From assembly GCA_963756425.1 (NCBI GenBank), contig CAVWNW010000018.1, positions 156,846 to 220,845 on the forward strand: 64,000 nt of DNA, read 5' to 3'. Below the pieces are notes generated by a model. That model saw only the letters and a program-made list of their open reading frames with translations, had not been told where the DNA came from and did not search any database. Below, piece by piece: positions 28,035 through 36,728 of the stretch; the first letter of the stretch is position 1, and each line of letters opens with the position of its first letter. The DNA is from DASQUK01 sp963756425. GTDB lineage: Bacteria; Actinomycetota; Acidimicrobiia; Acidimicrobiales; VFJN01. The position numbers and the translations under genes are program-made.

Positions 28035-29576
28035 TCACGGTCCTCCCCGCAGCTCACGCTTCAGGACCTTGCCGGACGGATTGCGCGGCAGGGTGCCGAG
28101 GAACGCGATCTCCTTCGGCACCTTGAAGCGCGCCAGCCGGGTCCGGCAGTGCTCGACGAGCTGGTCGGCCGTCACGGTTGCCCCCTGACGGAGCACGACG
28201 TACGCCACGGGCACCTCGCCCCAGCGCTCGTCGGGGCGGCCGACGACTGCGGCTTCGAGCACGGCGTCGTGCTCGTACAGGACCCGTTCGACCTCGGAGC
28301 CGGCGATGTTCTCGCCGCCGGACAGGATCATGTCCTTCAGCCGGTCGACGATGAAGAGGTAGCCGTCCTCGTCGCGCACGCCGATGTCGCCGGTGTGGAA
28401 CCAACCCCCTGCGAATGCGGTGCGGGTGGCCTCGGGATCACGCCAGTAGCCCTTGAACACCTTGGGGCCGCGGAGCACGATCTCCCCACGCTCGCCGGGG
28501 GGCACCGGCCTCCCCTGCTCGTCCCACACGTCGAGCTCCAGGTAGAGGCACGGGCGCCCGACGCTGCCGAGCTTGCGCACGATGCTGCCGCGGTCGAGGA
28601 AGGTGTCGCCCGACACCGTCTCGGTGAGGCCGTAGGCGTCGGCGAACCACGCCGAGGGGAACGTGCGCTGTATGCGTTCGATGAGCGGGATCGGCATCTT
28701 CTCGCCACCATTGATGATCACCCGCACCGATGAGAGGTCGCGCGCCTCGACATCGGGCAGCGCCATGATCGCGTTGACCATGGCCGGCGCCAGCCACACG
28801 GTCGTGGCCTGCGAGCGCTCGAGCTCGTCGACGACCGCAGCCGCGTCGAACTGGCGCTGGACGATCGTCGTCGCACCCGCAGCGATCAGCGTGGTCGTCG
28901 TCAGGTCCAGGGCACCGACGTGGTAGAGCGGACCACAGGCGAGCCCGAGGTCGGCGCTCGTGAACCCGAACTCGACGATGTGGACGAGGTTCTTCCAGGC
29001 GAGGTTGGCGTGGGTGATCATCACGCCCTTCGGTCGCCCCGTCGTCCCCGACGTGTACATCAGGCGGTGGACGTCGTCGGCCGCCACCACCTCGCGTACG
29101 GGAGAGTTCGCTGCCGAGCGCAGCTGGGACAACGGGGTCCACCCCCGCGGAGCGGAGGGAGCGATGCAGGCGCGCAGCGGCGTGGCCTCCATAGCCTTGG
29201 TCGCGTCGTTCGCCAGGTCGACGAGTGCCTCGTCGCAGACGAGCGCGCGGGCGTCGGAATGCTCGAGGATGTACTGCACCTCGGGCGCCGCCAGCCGCCA
29301 GTTGATGGGCATGGCGATCGCGCCGAGGTGGTTGGCGGCGAAGACCGTCTCGAGGAACTCCGGGCAGTTGTAGGAGAGGATCGCCACCACGTCACCGGGG
29401 CGCACACCCCGCTCTCGGAGGCCGCCGGCCAGCATGGCCGCCCGGTCCGCCATCTCGGAGTACGTGGTCGTCTCGCCCTCGAAGACCGTGATCGCCTTGT
29501 CGGGCGTCCGGGCCGCGTGGTGGGCCAGCACGGCGCACCAGCTCATGTCCGCCTGCGTCGTCGGTGCAAACGTCAT
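28035..29576 (-). CDS. Acyl-CoA synthetase (AMP-forming, class I)
   Basis: 513 residues. The AMP-binding P-loop YTSGTTGRPKGV is near residue 173, followed by the adenine-binding YGLTET region, the TGD motif (WFHTGDIGVRDEDGYLFIVDRLKDMI) and the C-terminal catalytic Lys region NPSGKVLKREL. It activates a carboxylic acid to its CoA ester via an acyl-AMP. The start overlaps the SDR stop (ATGA). Together with SDR, amidohydrolase and dioxygenase it points to CoA-dependent catabolism. Confidence 0.95.
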   Translation of the reverse strand: MTFAPTTQADMSWCAVLAHHAARTPDKAITVFEGETTTYSEMADRAAMLAGGLRERGVRPGDVVAILSYNCPEFLETVFAANHLGAIAMPINWRLAAPEVQYILEHSDARALVCDEALVDLANDATKAMEATPLRACIAPSAPRGWTPLSQLRSAANSPVREVVAADDVHRLMYTSGTTGRPKGVMITHANLAWKNLVHIVEFGFTSADLGLACGPLYHVGALDLTTTTLIAAGATTIVQRQFDAAAVVDELERSQATTVWLAPAMVNAIMALPDVEARDLSSVRVIINGGEKMPIPLIERIQRTFPSAWFADAYGLTETVSGDTFLDRGSIVRKLGSVGRPCLYLELDVWDEQGRPVPPGERGEIVLRGPKVFKGYWRDPEATRTAFAGGWFHTGDIGVRDEDGYLFIVDRLKDMILSGGENIAGSEVERVLYEHDAVLEAAVVGRPDERWGEVPVAYVVLRQGATVTADQLVEHCRTRLARFKVPKEIAFLGTLPRNPSGKVLKRELRGGP

Positions 29577-30487
29577 CCCCCACCTCCTAGCCGCCGGTGG
29601 GCGAGGAACGCCGCCGACCACGACATGAGGTCGGCAGGCACGTAGTAGCCGCGCTCGTCGTTCACCTCGGACCAGTGGGCCGCGATGTCCTCGATAGTCG
29701 GCGCCGTACCCGAGTGGACGTAGCCGTCGGTCGAGGCGACGAAGATGCGGGCGAAGCGACCGGCGCCGGCGGCGTAGATCTCGCCGTTGACCGGGCACGC
29801 CTCGTGCGCGAGGAAGGCCGCCATCGGCGCGACCAGCTCGGGCGCCATCTGGGGATCGCCCTCCGCGGCGCCGGCCCCCGCCATACGCGTCATCGCCGCC
29901 GGCGCGATGAGGTTCACCTTGACGCCGTGCCCGGCGCCGGCCAGCGCCAGGCTGCGGGTGAGACCGATCACGGCCGCCTTGGCCGTGGCGTAGGACGTGT
30001 TGTCCGGCAGCCCGAACATCCCCGACGACGTCGTCATGACGACTCGTCCGTAGCCCCGCTCGACGAAGTACGGCCACGCGGCCCGGGTCGTGTGGAACGA
30101 GCCGCCGACATGGACCGCTAGGTGGATCGCCAGGTTCTCCTCGTCCGCGTCGGGAAGGCCCGCCCACCGCACGATGCCGGCGTTGTTGACCAGGGCGTCG
30201 ACGCGCCCGAATGCCTCGACGGCGGCGGCGACCAGGGCCTCCGCGCCGTCCGGGGTCGACACGTCGCTGCCGTCGGCGATCGCCGCACCACCGGCGCGCG
30301 TGATGTCGTCGACGACGCGGGACGCCAGCTTCCGGTCGGAACCCGTGCCGTCGATCGCCGCACCGAGGTCGTTGACGACCACCGAAGCGCCGCGCTCGGC
30401 GAGGAGGCGTGCATAGGCACGGCCGATGCCGCGGCCGGCACCGGTGACGATCGCGACGCGCCCCTCGAAGCGATGCTCTGCCGGCAC
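29573..30487 (-). CDS. Short-chain dehydrogenase/reductase
   Basis: 304 residues from GTG 30487, four bases behind the amidohydrolase stop. The Rossmann motif TGAGRGIG is at about 15-22, followed by NNAG and the catalytic S-YxxxK (TTSSGMFGLPDNTSYATAKAAV). The C-terminal 50 or so residues after the SDR core (IYAAGAGRFARIFVASTDGYVH) resemble the dehydrogenase part of peroxisomal MFE-2-like hydroxyacyl-CoA dehydrogenases. A role as a 3-hydroxyacyl-CoA or alcohol dehydrogenase in the same pathway as the acyl-CoA synthetase is likely but inferred. Confidence 0.93.
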   Translation of the reverse strand: MPAEHRFEGRVAIVTGAGRGIGRAYARLLAERGASVVVNDLGAAIDGTGSDRKLASRVVDDITRAGGAAIADGSDVSTPDGAEALVAAAVEAFGRVDALVNNAGIVRWAGLPDADEENLAIHLAVHVGGSFHTTRAAWPYFVERGYGRVVMTTSSGMFGLPDNTSYATAKAAVIGLTRSLALAGAGHGVKVNLIAPAAMTRMAGAGAAEGDPQMAPELVAPMAAFLAHEACPVNGEIYAAGAGRFARIFVASTDGYVHSGTAPTIEDIAAHWSEVNDERGYYVPADLMSWSAAFLAHRRLGGGG

Positions 30488-30491
30488 GTGG

Positions 30492-31736
30492 TCAGGCAGC
30501 CGCGGGGGCCTCGAGACCCAGGACCTGGGCCACGGTGCCGCCGACGATGGCCGCCCGCTCGTCGTCGGGCACACCCGCGAACTGCTCGGCGATCAGCTGG
30601 CGGCTGCCCCGGAAGGAGCCCTCCGCGTGGGGGTAGTCGTTGCCCCACACGATGGTCGACACGCCCGTGATGTGGCGCGAGGCGACGGCCACGGGGTCGT
30701 CCTGGAACGAGACGTGGAACTGCCGCCTCACGTACTCGCTCGGCATCAGCGGGTAGGGCCACTTCTCGTTCAGGCGGAAGAGCTGGGCCATGTTGGGCTG
30801 GTCATCGGGCGGGCGCGTGTCGTCCCAGTGCCCGAGCCACCAGTCCGGGTCCTGACCGATGCCGGCGACCCAGCACTTGTCCATGGCCCCGACCAACGAC
30901 GCCAGCCAGTGGGCGTTGAACTCGATCAGCGAGAAGTGGAGCTCGGGATAGCGCTCGGGGACGCCGCCGCCGATCAGCTCGCACATGAGCTGTCCGGGGA
31001 CGACCGTGCTATAGATCGACTGGGTGATCATGCGCTTCGACGCCGACTTCTCGGTGATCGGCTGGTTCACCTGGGCCGCCGACTCCATGACAACCTTCAG
31101 CGTCGTGGAGGCCGGATCGTTCACCTTCACCCCGCCGGTCTGCGTGTGGAAGAAGGGTTGCACGCCGCTCGCCTGCGCCGCGGCCCACACCGGGTCGAGG
31201 TCGCGCGAGTAGTAGGGCACGGGTGGGGTCGCCGGCAACAGGATGGCGCGCATCCCGCTGGCCGCCACCCGTTCGATCTCGGCGACGGCGTCGTCGATGT
31301 CGGTGATCGGGACCGGCGCCGTGAGACAGATGCGATCGAAATGCGGCGTGAACCGCTCGACGATGTAGTCGTTGTAGACGCGGGCGTGCGCCATCGACAG
31401 TTCGTGATCGTCGGAGTAGAGCCCGAAGAGCGACAGGTTCGGGTGCATGACGGCGACGTCGACGCCGTCGAGGTCCAGGTCCTCGCAGATCATCTCGGGA
31501 TCGCCCTCGGGCATCCGCCCACCGGTCTGGCGATACCTGGAGATCGTCCAACCCTCGTACCCCGGCGTGTGCAGCTTCCGGAAGATGCGAGCGCCGCCCT
31601 CGACCGGCGGCTCGATCTCGAAGTCCTCCTCCCAGACGCCGCGGTCGCGCAGGTGCTTCGGCAGGCGGGTGCGGAACAGATCGGTCGGCTCGAGGACGTG
31701 GCCGTCGGCGGAGACGACGAAGTCCTTCTTCGGCAT
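30492..31736 (-). CDS. Amidohydrolase_2-family metal-dependent hydrolase
   Basis: 414 residues from ATG 31736 with a good GGGAGG ribosome site. The protein opens with FVVSADGHVLEP (a variant of the HxH strand: SADGH), has an EFNAHWLASLVG helix near the barrel centre, and ends with WGNDYPHAEGSF, the catalytic Asp region of the family. Members include decarboxylases of aromatic acids and ring-opening hydrolases. It is the first gene of an operon (amidohydrolase, SDR, acyl-CoA synthetase, TauD). The divergent promoter region holds a TetR-type palindrome at 31818. Confidence 0.9.
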   Translation of the reverse strand: MPKKDFVVSADGHVLEPTDLFRTRLPKHLRDRGVWEEDFEIEPPVEGGARIFRKLHTPGYEGWTISRYRQTGGRMPEGDPEMICEDLDLDGVDVAVMHPNLSLFGLYSDDHELSMAHARVYNDYIVERFTPHFDRICLTAPVPITDIDDAVAEIERVAASGMRAILLPATPPVPYYSRDLDPVWAAAQASGVQPFFHTQTGGVKVNDPASTTLKVVMESAAQVNQPITEKSASKRMITQSIYSTVVPGQLMCELIGGGVPERYPELHFSLIEFNAHWLASLVGAMDKCWVAGIGQDPDWWLGHWDDTRPPDDQPNMAQLFRLNEKWPYPLMPSEYVRRQFHVSFQDDPVAVASRHITGVSTIVWGNDYPHAEGSFRGSRQLIAEQFAGVPDDERAAIVGGTVAQVLGLEAPAAA

Positions 31737-31817
31737 GCGGTCCGACCTCCCGATGCGACAGCGCCGGCCGGCGGAAACCACGTTCTTGACCTGCGCGAAC
31801 GACTATCGCGAGGCTAA

Positions 31818-31831
31818 ACCAACCGGTCGGT
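31818..31831. promoter_or_regulatory. TetR-type palindromic operator, copy 1
   Basis: ACCAACCGGTCGGT fits the dyad ACCNACCGGTNGGT. It sits between the divergent amidohydrolase (31736) and cyclase (31888) genes. The reverse complement of this block matches the site at 34772, also between divergent genes. The shape is common for TetR-family operators in actinobacteria. The cognate protein is not known; the TetR gene at 48054 is one candidate. Confidence 0.6.
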
Positions 31832-31887
31832 ACGACGCAACGGGCCGCGGCCGAGCATGACGTTTGCGGCAGACGGGAGGAGGGTCC

Positions 31888-32946
31888 GTGACCAAACGGT
31901 GGAAGCAGCGTCCAGACGGTTCGACCTGGGGCGACTGGGGTGACGACGACGAGCTCGGCCGCATCAACCTGGTCACCCCCGAGAAGGTGCTCCAGGGTGT
32001 GCGCGAGGTGGAGGCGGGCGTCAGCTTCTGCCTCAGCCTGCCGCTCGATCATCCAGGCGGAACCGCCCTGAACCAGCGGCGGCATCCGCCGACGCTCGCG
32101 CCCACCGAGGACATGAAGGGCAACCCCGCCGCGTTCTTCAACGTGCATATGAGCGAGATGGAGGCCTTCGGGGACCCCAAGTACGTCGACGTGTGGGCCG
32201 ACGACGCGGTGACGCTCTCGCTCCAGTACTCGACCCAGTGGGACTCGCTGGCCCACGTCGGTGCCGAGTTCGACGCCGACGGCGACGGCGTCGAGGAGGC
32301 CGTCTACTACAACGGCTATCGCGCCGGCATCGACCTGGTGGGACCGCAGCCCGACGCCGCCGGCGACGGCGGCGACCACCGCAGCTTCGCCCACCACCTC
32401 GGGCTCGAGCACATGGCGTTCCACGGCGTCCAGGGCCGAGGCGTGCTGGTCGATCTCGCCCACCACCTCGGCCACGAGTGGCGGGGCGTCGACCACACCA
32501 CGCTCGAGGAGATCATGGCGGCCGACGGCGTCGTCGTGACCCCCGGTGACGTGCTCCTCCTGCACACCGGCTTCGCCACCAAGGTGCTCGAGTGGAACCG
32601 CAATCCCGACCCGGTCCAGATCCACACCACGTGTTCGTACCTCGACGCTCGGGACGAGTCGCTGCTGGAGTGGATCGCCGAGTCGCAGATCGCTGCGCTG
32701 GTGGCCGACAACTACGCGGTCGAGGGCCTGCTCGGCAAGGACCGCGACCCGAGCCGGCACTCGTTCCTCCCCATCCACCACCTGTGCCTGTTCCGCTTGG
32801 GCGTGCCGCTCGGCGAGCTGTGGTACCTGCACGAGTTGGCGGCGTGGCTGCGCGAGCACGAGCGCAGCAGCTTCCTGCTCACCGCACCACCGCTGCGGTT
32901 GCCCGGCGCCGTCGGCTCACCGGTCACGCCCATCGCGACCGTCTGA
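31888..32946 (+). CDS. Cyclase-family protein (kynurenine-formamidase-like)
   Basis: 352 residues from GTG 31888, preceded by GGGAGGAGGG. The protein matches the cyclase/Mn-dependent hydrolase family PF04199: WDSLAHVG stands in place of the HGTHxD strand, with further His pairs in RSFAHHLGLEHMAFHG and LVDLAHHL. Family members hydrolyse amides or lactones, or cyclise polyketides. It lies divergent from the amidohydrolase operon and convergent with the monooxygenase gene. It may hydrolyse a lactone made by the neighbouring Baeyer-Villiger-type enzyme, which is an inference. Confidence 0.88.
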   Translation: MTKRWKQRPDGSTWGDWGDDDELGRINLVTPEKVLQGVREVEAGVSFCLSLPLDHPGGTALNQRRHPPTLAPTEDMKGNPAAFFNVHMSEMEAFGDPKYVDVWADDAVTLSLQYSTQWDSLAHVGAEFDADGDGVEEAVYYNGYRAGIDLVGPQPDAAGDGGDHRSFAHHLGLEHMAFHGVQGRGVLVDLAHHLGHEWRGVDHTTLEEIMAADGVVVTPGDVLLLHTGFATKVLEWNRNPDPVQIHTTCSYLDARDESLLEWIAESQIAALVADNYAVEGLLGKDRDPSRHSFLPIHHLCLFRLGVPLGELWYLHELAAWLREHERSSFLLTAPPLRLPGAVGSPVTPIATV

Positions 32947-32982
32947 ACGCCCACGCACGCCGTGCTTCACGGTGTGGACGAC

Positions 32983-33029
32983 TTCCTGGTACCGAAACGG
33001 TTGCCCAGCAACCAATTCGGCGCCAGGAA
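32983..33029. terminator. Long imperfect hairpin between convergent genes
   Basis: A 47-base near-palindrome: arms TTCCTGG/CCAGGAA, then CCGAA/TTCGG, then GGTTGC/GCAACC, separated by two 2-base mismatches and closed by a 3-base loop. It lies between the cyclase (stop 32946) and the monooxygenase (stop 33043). Position suggests a bidirectional terminator, although there is no U-tract and the structure is unusually long. Confidence 0.6.
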
Positions 33030-33042
33030 CGGCACAAGCAGG

Positions 33043-34701
33043 CTAGGCGTCGGACGCGCGGGACAGCCGGAAGGCCGCATAGTCGGTCTCGACGACCTTG
33101 GCGATCTCCTTGAAGAGCTTGGGCCGGCCCGCCGAGTTGAGTAGGTACCGGCGAGGCTTGCCCGGGATGTTGGCGCCGAAGTAGTAGCTGCTCGCCCCGA
33201 ACGACGGCGGCTTGGCCGCGTTCCGGTCGACCATGCTGGTCCACTCCTCCTCGGCCGCCGGGTCCACCTCGATGGCGTCGAACCCGTGGTCACGCACGTA
33301 CCTGAGCGTGTCGGTGACGAAGTCGACCTGGTCGCCGTTGTAGCGCGGGTTGTTCCCGGCCGCCGCGTGCGGCCCTCCCGGGAAGAAGAGGCTCGGGAAG
33401 CGACTGGTCTGCACGCCGAGGAACGTCCTGGGCCCGTCGGCCCAGTGCTGCTCGAGGGGGGCGCCGTCCCGCCCACGGATCCCCATGCGCAGGAGCGCGC
33501 CGGTGCCGAAGTCGAAGCCGGTCGCCCACACGATGATGTCGAGCTCGCGCTCGCCCTCGGTCGTCTCGATCCCGTTCGGCGTCACCCGGACGATCGGCGT
33601 CTCCTTGACGTCGACGAGCGCGACGTTGGGACGGTTGTAGGCCTCGTAGTAGCCGGTCACGAACGGCGGCCGGTGCTCGCCGAAGCGCTGATCCCTGGGG
33701 ATCAGCCTCGCCGCCGTCTCCGGATCGTGCACGATGCCGGCGATCTTCTCGGCGAGGAAGTCGCACCACTCGGCGTTGGCCGCGGGGTCGAGCAACAGGT
33801 CGGTGTAGTTGCTGGTGAGCTTGGAGAAGCCGGGGCTGTTCCACATCGTCTCGAAGAACGCCCGGCGCTGGTCCTCGGAGTCGTCGAAGGTCACCCGGTC
33901 GTGCGGCCGGTGGAGGAACCCGTGCGGCGACGTGCTCACGGTCTCGCGGATCGCCTCGAACTCGGCGCGGAGCCGCGCCTGTTCGTCGGGGGAGATCGGC
34001 GCGTTGTTCAGCGGCGTGCACCAGTTGGCTGTGCGTTGGTAGACGGTCAGCGACTCGATCACGGGCGCGATGATGGGGATGATCTGCACGCCGCTCGAAC
34101 CCGTGCCGACGACGGCGACACGTTTGCCGGCGAAGTCGACGGGAGTCGCAGGCCAGAGAGCCGTGTGGTGCGACTCGCCGCGGAACTCCTCGCGCCCCGG
34201 TACGTCGGGGAAGTGGGGCACCGACAGCACGCCGGTCGCGGCCACGAGGTACCGCGCGCGGGTCACCACATCGTCGGCGGACGTGACCGTCCACATCGCC
34301 GCGACCTCGTCGTAGGTCGCCGACGTGACCCTGGCGCCGAACCGCATGTGGCGGCGGAGGTCGAACCGGTCGACGACGTGGTTGAGGTAGCGCTCGGTCT
34401 CGGGCTGCCCGGCGAAGAGCTCCTGCCACTCCCACTCCTCGAAGAGTCCCCGGGAGAAGACGTAGCCGTACGTGTAGCTCTCGGAGTCGAACCGGGCTCC
34501 GGGGTAGCGGTTCCAGTACCAGGTCCCGCCCACACCGCCGCCTGCCTCGAGCAACGCGACGGAGAAGCCGGCCTCCCGCGCCCGGTAGAGCTGGTAGATG
34601 CCCGTGACGCCCGCACCGACGACGAGGACGTCCACATCGGGGGGATCGGCAGCGGGCGGGCCGGGGCGCCCGGCGCCTGCGGGTTGGGTGGAAGTCGTCA
34701 T
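33043..34701 (-). CDS. Flavin-containing/Baeyer-Villiger-type monooxygenase
   Basis: 552 residues. There are two Rossmann motifs: GAGVTGIYQLYRA near residue 29 (FAD) and GTGSSGVQIIP near 200 (NADPH). Between them lies the BVMO fingerprint FRGESHHTALWP (FxGxxxHxxxW) around residues 172-182, and a conserved WATGFDFGTGA follows. Such enzymes insert oxygen next to ketones, giving esters or lactones. It is divergent from the Rieske oxygenase; a TetR-type palindrome at 34772 lies between them. Confidence 0.95.
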   Translation of the reverse strand: MTTSTQPAGAGRPGPPAADPPDVDVLVVGAGVTGIYQLYRAREAGFSVALLEAGGGVGGTWYWNRYPGARFDSESYTYGYVFSRGLFEEWEWQELFAGQPETERYLNHVVDRFDLRRHMRFGARVTSATYDEVAAMWTVTSADDVVTRARYLVAATGVLSVPHFPDVPGREEFRGESHHTALWPATPVDFAGKRVAVVGTGSSGVQIIPIIAPVIESLTVYQRTANWCTPLNNAPISPDEQARLRAEFEAIRETVSTSPHGFLHRPHDRVTFDDSEDQRRAFFETMWNSPGFSKLTSNYTDLLLDPAANAEWCDFLAEKIAGIVHDPETAARLIPRDQRFGEHRPPFVTGYYEAYNRPNVALVDVKETPIVRVTPNGIETTEGERELDIIVWATGFDFGTGALLRMGIRGRDGAPLEQHWADGPRTFLGVQTSRFPSLFFPGGPHAAAGNNPRYNGDQVDFVTDTLRYVRDHGFDAIEVDPAAEEEWTSMVDRNAAKPPSFGASSYYFGANIPGKPRRYLLNSAGRPKLFKEIAKVVETDYAAFRLSRASDA

Positions 34702-34771
34702 GCGGCCGGGGCGTTGGCGTCAGGGCGCGATCGGCGTGCCGACACGCGGCGATGGCCGAATCGAATCTTGT

Positions 34772-34785
34772 ACCGACCGGTTAGC
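34772..34785. promoter_or_regulatory. TetR-type palindromic operator, copy 2
   Basis: ACCGACCGGTTAGC matches the ACCNACCGGTNGGT dyad with mismatches in the last half-site. With the flanking GT it is the reverse complement of the sequence around 31818 over 13 bases (AACCGGTCGGTAC). It sits in the 125-bp gap between divergent BVMO and Rieske genes, about 40 bp upstream of the Rieske start. Confidence 0.55.
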
Positions 34786-34826
34786 ATATCGACGCCCTTG
34801 ACCGGTCCTGGAGGGGAACGGGCTCC

Positions 34827-36206
34827 ATGGCGATCGCCGAACCGAAGCGCGCCGACGTGACGGATCCTGCCCTGCCGGTGCCGTACGCGATGGAGATCCC
34901 CGACCGCGTCCGCAAGGAGCGCTACTTCGATCCGCACTTCTTCGGGCTGGAGGCCGAGCTGCTGTGGCCCCGGGTGTGGCAGATGGCGTGCCGGCTGGAG
35001 GAGATCCCCCGACCCAGCGACTTCGTCGAGTACCAGATCCTCGACCAGTCGGTGATCGTGGTGCGCACCGAAGAGCTGGGCGTGCGCGCCTTCCAGAACG
35101 CGTGCCGCCACCGCGGCGTCCGCGTCGTCGAGGGGCGCGGGTCGTGCGAGACCGGCTTCACCTGCCCGTTCCACGGGTGGTGCTACGGCCCGGACGGGAA
35201 GAACACCTTCATCCCCCGGGCTCGGACCTTCTCCGAGCACAACCTTCGGCCGGAAGAGCTCGACCTCGTGCCCGTGCGGTGCGAGATGTGGGGCGGGTGC
35301 GCGTGGATCAACCTCGACCGCGATGCGCCACCGCTGCGGCACTGCATCGAGCCGGCCGCGAGCATCCTCGACGCCTGGAAGGTCGAATCGCTGCGCGCCG
35401 AGTGGTGGTACGCGTGCCGGCTCCCCGTGAACTGGAAGCTCGCCGTCGAAGCGTTCGTCGAGGCCTACCACGTGGTGGAGTCGCATCCGCAGCTCGTCAT
35501 CCCCACCAGGTACGGATTGCGTGAGGGCGCACCGTTCGACCCGCGGGCGTTCGTCGAGGCAGACCTCGAGTACCTCCGGTCGATGAGCGACGGCATGGCC
35601 GGGATGGTCCATGCCAACGACGTGCGCATCGCCGAGGGCCTGAGCGACATCGAGCTCCCGAGCGACCCCAGCCTCGCGACGGCCACCTGGAACAGAACGC
35701 TCAACGACGCGGTCACGAGCTGGCACCGGGAGCGGGGCGCCGACATCCCCGACCTGAACGCGCTCGCCGACCAAGGGATCGACCAGGAGTTCTTCCACTG
35801 CTTCCCGCACTACTTCGTGCTGCCGATGTACAGCAGCGCCTCGTCCTACCGGTTCCGCCCGCTCGGGCCGGAGGAGACGTTGATGGACATCTGGTCCCTG
35901 TCGCGGTACCCCCCAGGGGAAGAGCCGGAGAGGCCCGCGCCCCCCGAGCCGTGGGAGACCGACGATCCGCGGTGGCCGCCGATCCCCACGCAGGACTTCT
36001 CGAACCTGCCCCGGCAGCAGCGAGGCTTGCACGCGCGAGGCTTCGACTACATGCGCCTGTCCAGCGGTCTCGAGGGCCACATCTCGAACTTCGAGCGGAC
36101 CATCGACGGGTTCCTCGCCGGCCTTCCCCACGGGAAGCTGTCCCAGGCCCTGCAGGCCGTCAACGTATATCCGTTCGACCGACCGATCGTCGATCTCGCG
36201 CTGTAG
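34827..36206 (+). CDS. Rieske non-heme iron oxygenase, large subunit
   Basis: 459 residues, ribosome site GAGGGGAA. The Rieske [2Fe-2S] ligands are C93-x-H95 and C113-x2-H116 (NACRHRG to TCPFHGW). The catalytic domain's iron site is visible in EAFVEAYHVVESHPQ (H215, H220), with the carboxylate ligand further on. This is the oxygenase component of aromatic-ring or C-H hydroxylating systems. No ferredoxin or reductase gene lies beside it, so electrons must come from a component elsewhere. The small NTF2-like gene follows 13 bp behind and may encode its beta subunit-like partner. Confidence 0.95.
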   Translation: MAIAEPKRADVTDPALPVPYAMEIPDRVRKERYFDPHFFGLEAELLWPRVWQMACRLEEIPRPSDFVEYQILDQSVIVVRTEELGVRAFQNACRHRGVRVVEGRGSCETGFTCPFHGWCYGPDGKNTFIPRARTFSEHNLRPEELDLVPVRCEMWGGCAWINLDRDAPPLRHCIEPAASILDAWKVESLRAEWWYACRLPVNWKLAVEAFVEAYHVVESHPQLVIPTRYGLREGAPFDPRAFVEADLEYLRSMSDGMAGMVHANDVRIAEGLSDIELPSDPSLATATWNRTLNDAVTSWHRERGADIPDLNALADQGIDQEFFHCFPHYFVLPMYSSASSYRFRPLGPEETLMDIWSLSRYPPGEEPERPAPPEPWETDDPRWPPIPTQDFSNLPRQQRGLHARGFDYMRLSSGLEGHISNFERTIDGFLAGLPHGKLSQALQAVNVYPFDRPIVDLAL

Positions 36207-36219
36207 TGGCGGCAACGAC

Positions 36220-36615
36220 ATGACGTATGCGGAGGTCGTCGAGGGCATCCGCGCCACCCTCGCCGCGTACACGCAGGCGCTAGACGACGGACGCACCGAC
36301 GACGTCGTCGCCACGTTCTGCCCCGACGGTGTCTGTGACATCCCGGGTCTGGGCACCTACGAGGGCCACGATGCGCTGCGCGGCGCGTTCGACGGATGGA
36401 AGCCCCGGCAACCCCAGCGCCACCTCGTCCTCAACACCCTCGTCGCCGACTGGAACGACCACGAAGCCCGCGCGGTCAGCGACGTGCTGTTCATCCTGCT
36501 CGGCAGCTCGGGCTGGTCCATCGAGCTCGTGGGTCGGTACCAGGACACGCTCCATCGCGTCGGCGACGCGTGGCGATTCCACCGCCGCGTCGCCGAGTTC
36601 GTGTCGCCGTCGTAG
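36220..36615 (+). CDS. NTF2-like/SnoaL-type protein
   Basis: 131 residues with an alpha-beta barrel cone pattern: an N-terminal helix (VVEGIRATLAAYTQALDDG), FCPDGVCDIPGLGTYEGHDAL, and a C-terminal beta pair (VGRYQDTLHRVGDAWRFHRRVAEF). Such proteins include ring-hydroxylating dioxygenase small subunits, isomerases and hydrolases. Directly downstream of the Rieske large subunit, it could be a small subunit or a separate isomerase; the sequence is shorter than typical BphA2-type subunits. Confidence 0.85.
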   Translation: MTYAEVVEGIRATLAAYTQALDDGRTDDVVATFCPDGVCDIPGLGTYEGHDALRGAFDGWKPRQPQRHLVLNTLVADWNDHEARAVSDVLFILLGSSGWSIELVGRYQDTLHRVGDAWRFHRRVAEFVSPS

Positions 36616-36665
36616 GCGCCACCCGTCGGCCGCCGGTCCCCGTCGAGTCCCGTGGATGCGCGAAC

Positions 36666-36683
36666 TAGTTTGATGTCATACTA
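36666..36683. promoter_or_regulatory. AT-rich palindromic operator, copy 1
   Basis: TAGTTTGATGTCATACTA, an 18-bp dyad of form TAGTNTGA-N2-TCANACTA that stands out from the GC-rich surroundings. It is 46 bp upstream of the P450 start. The same dyad in opposite orientation lies at 40390, upstream of the FAD dehydrogenase/SDR gene. The pattern resembles MarR-family operators; the MarR gene at 47484 is the obvious candidate. Confidence 0.65.
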
Positions 36684-36728
36684 AATTGCCCAAGCCCGGG
36701 GCGTCACCAGCGCTGAAACGGAGCACTC

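Noticed and set aside
31009..32859. Long open frame on the minus strand opposite the cyclase gene and amidohydrolase
   Set aside because: It crosses two convincing genes, is very rich in Arg/Val/His and has no family pattern; it is an antisense shadow typical of high-GC DNA.
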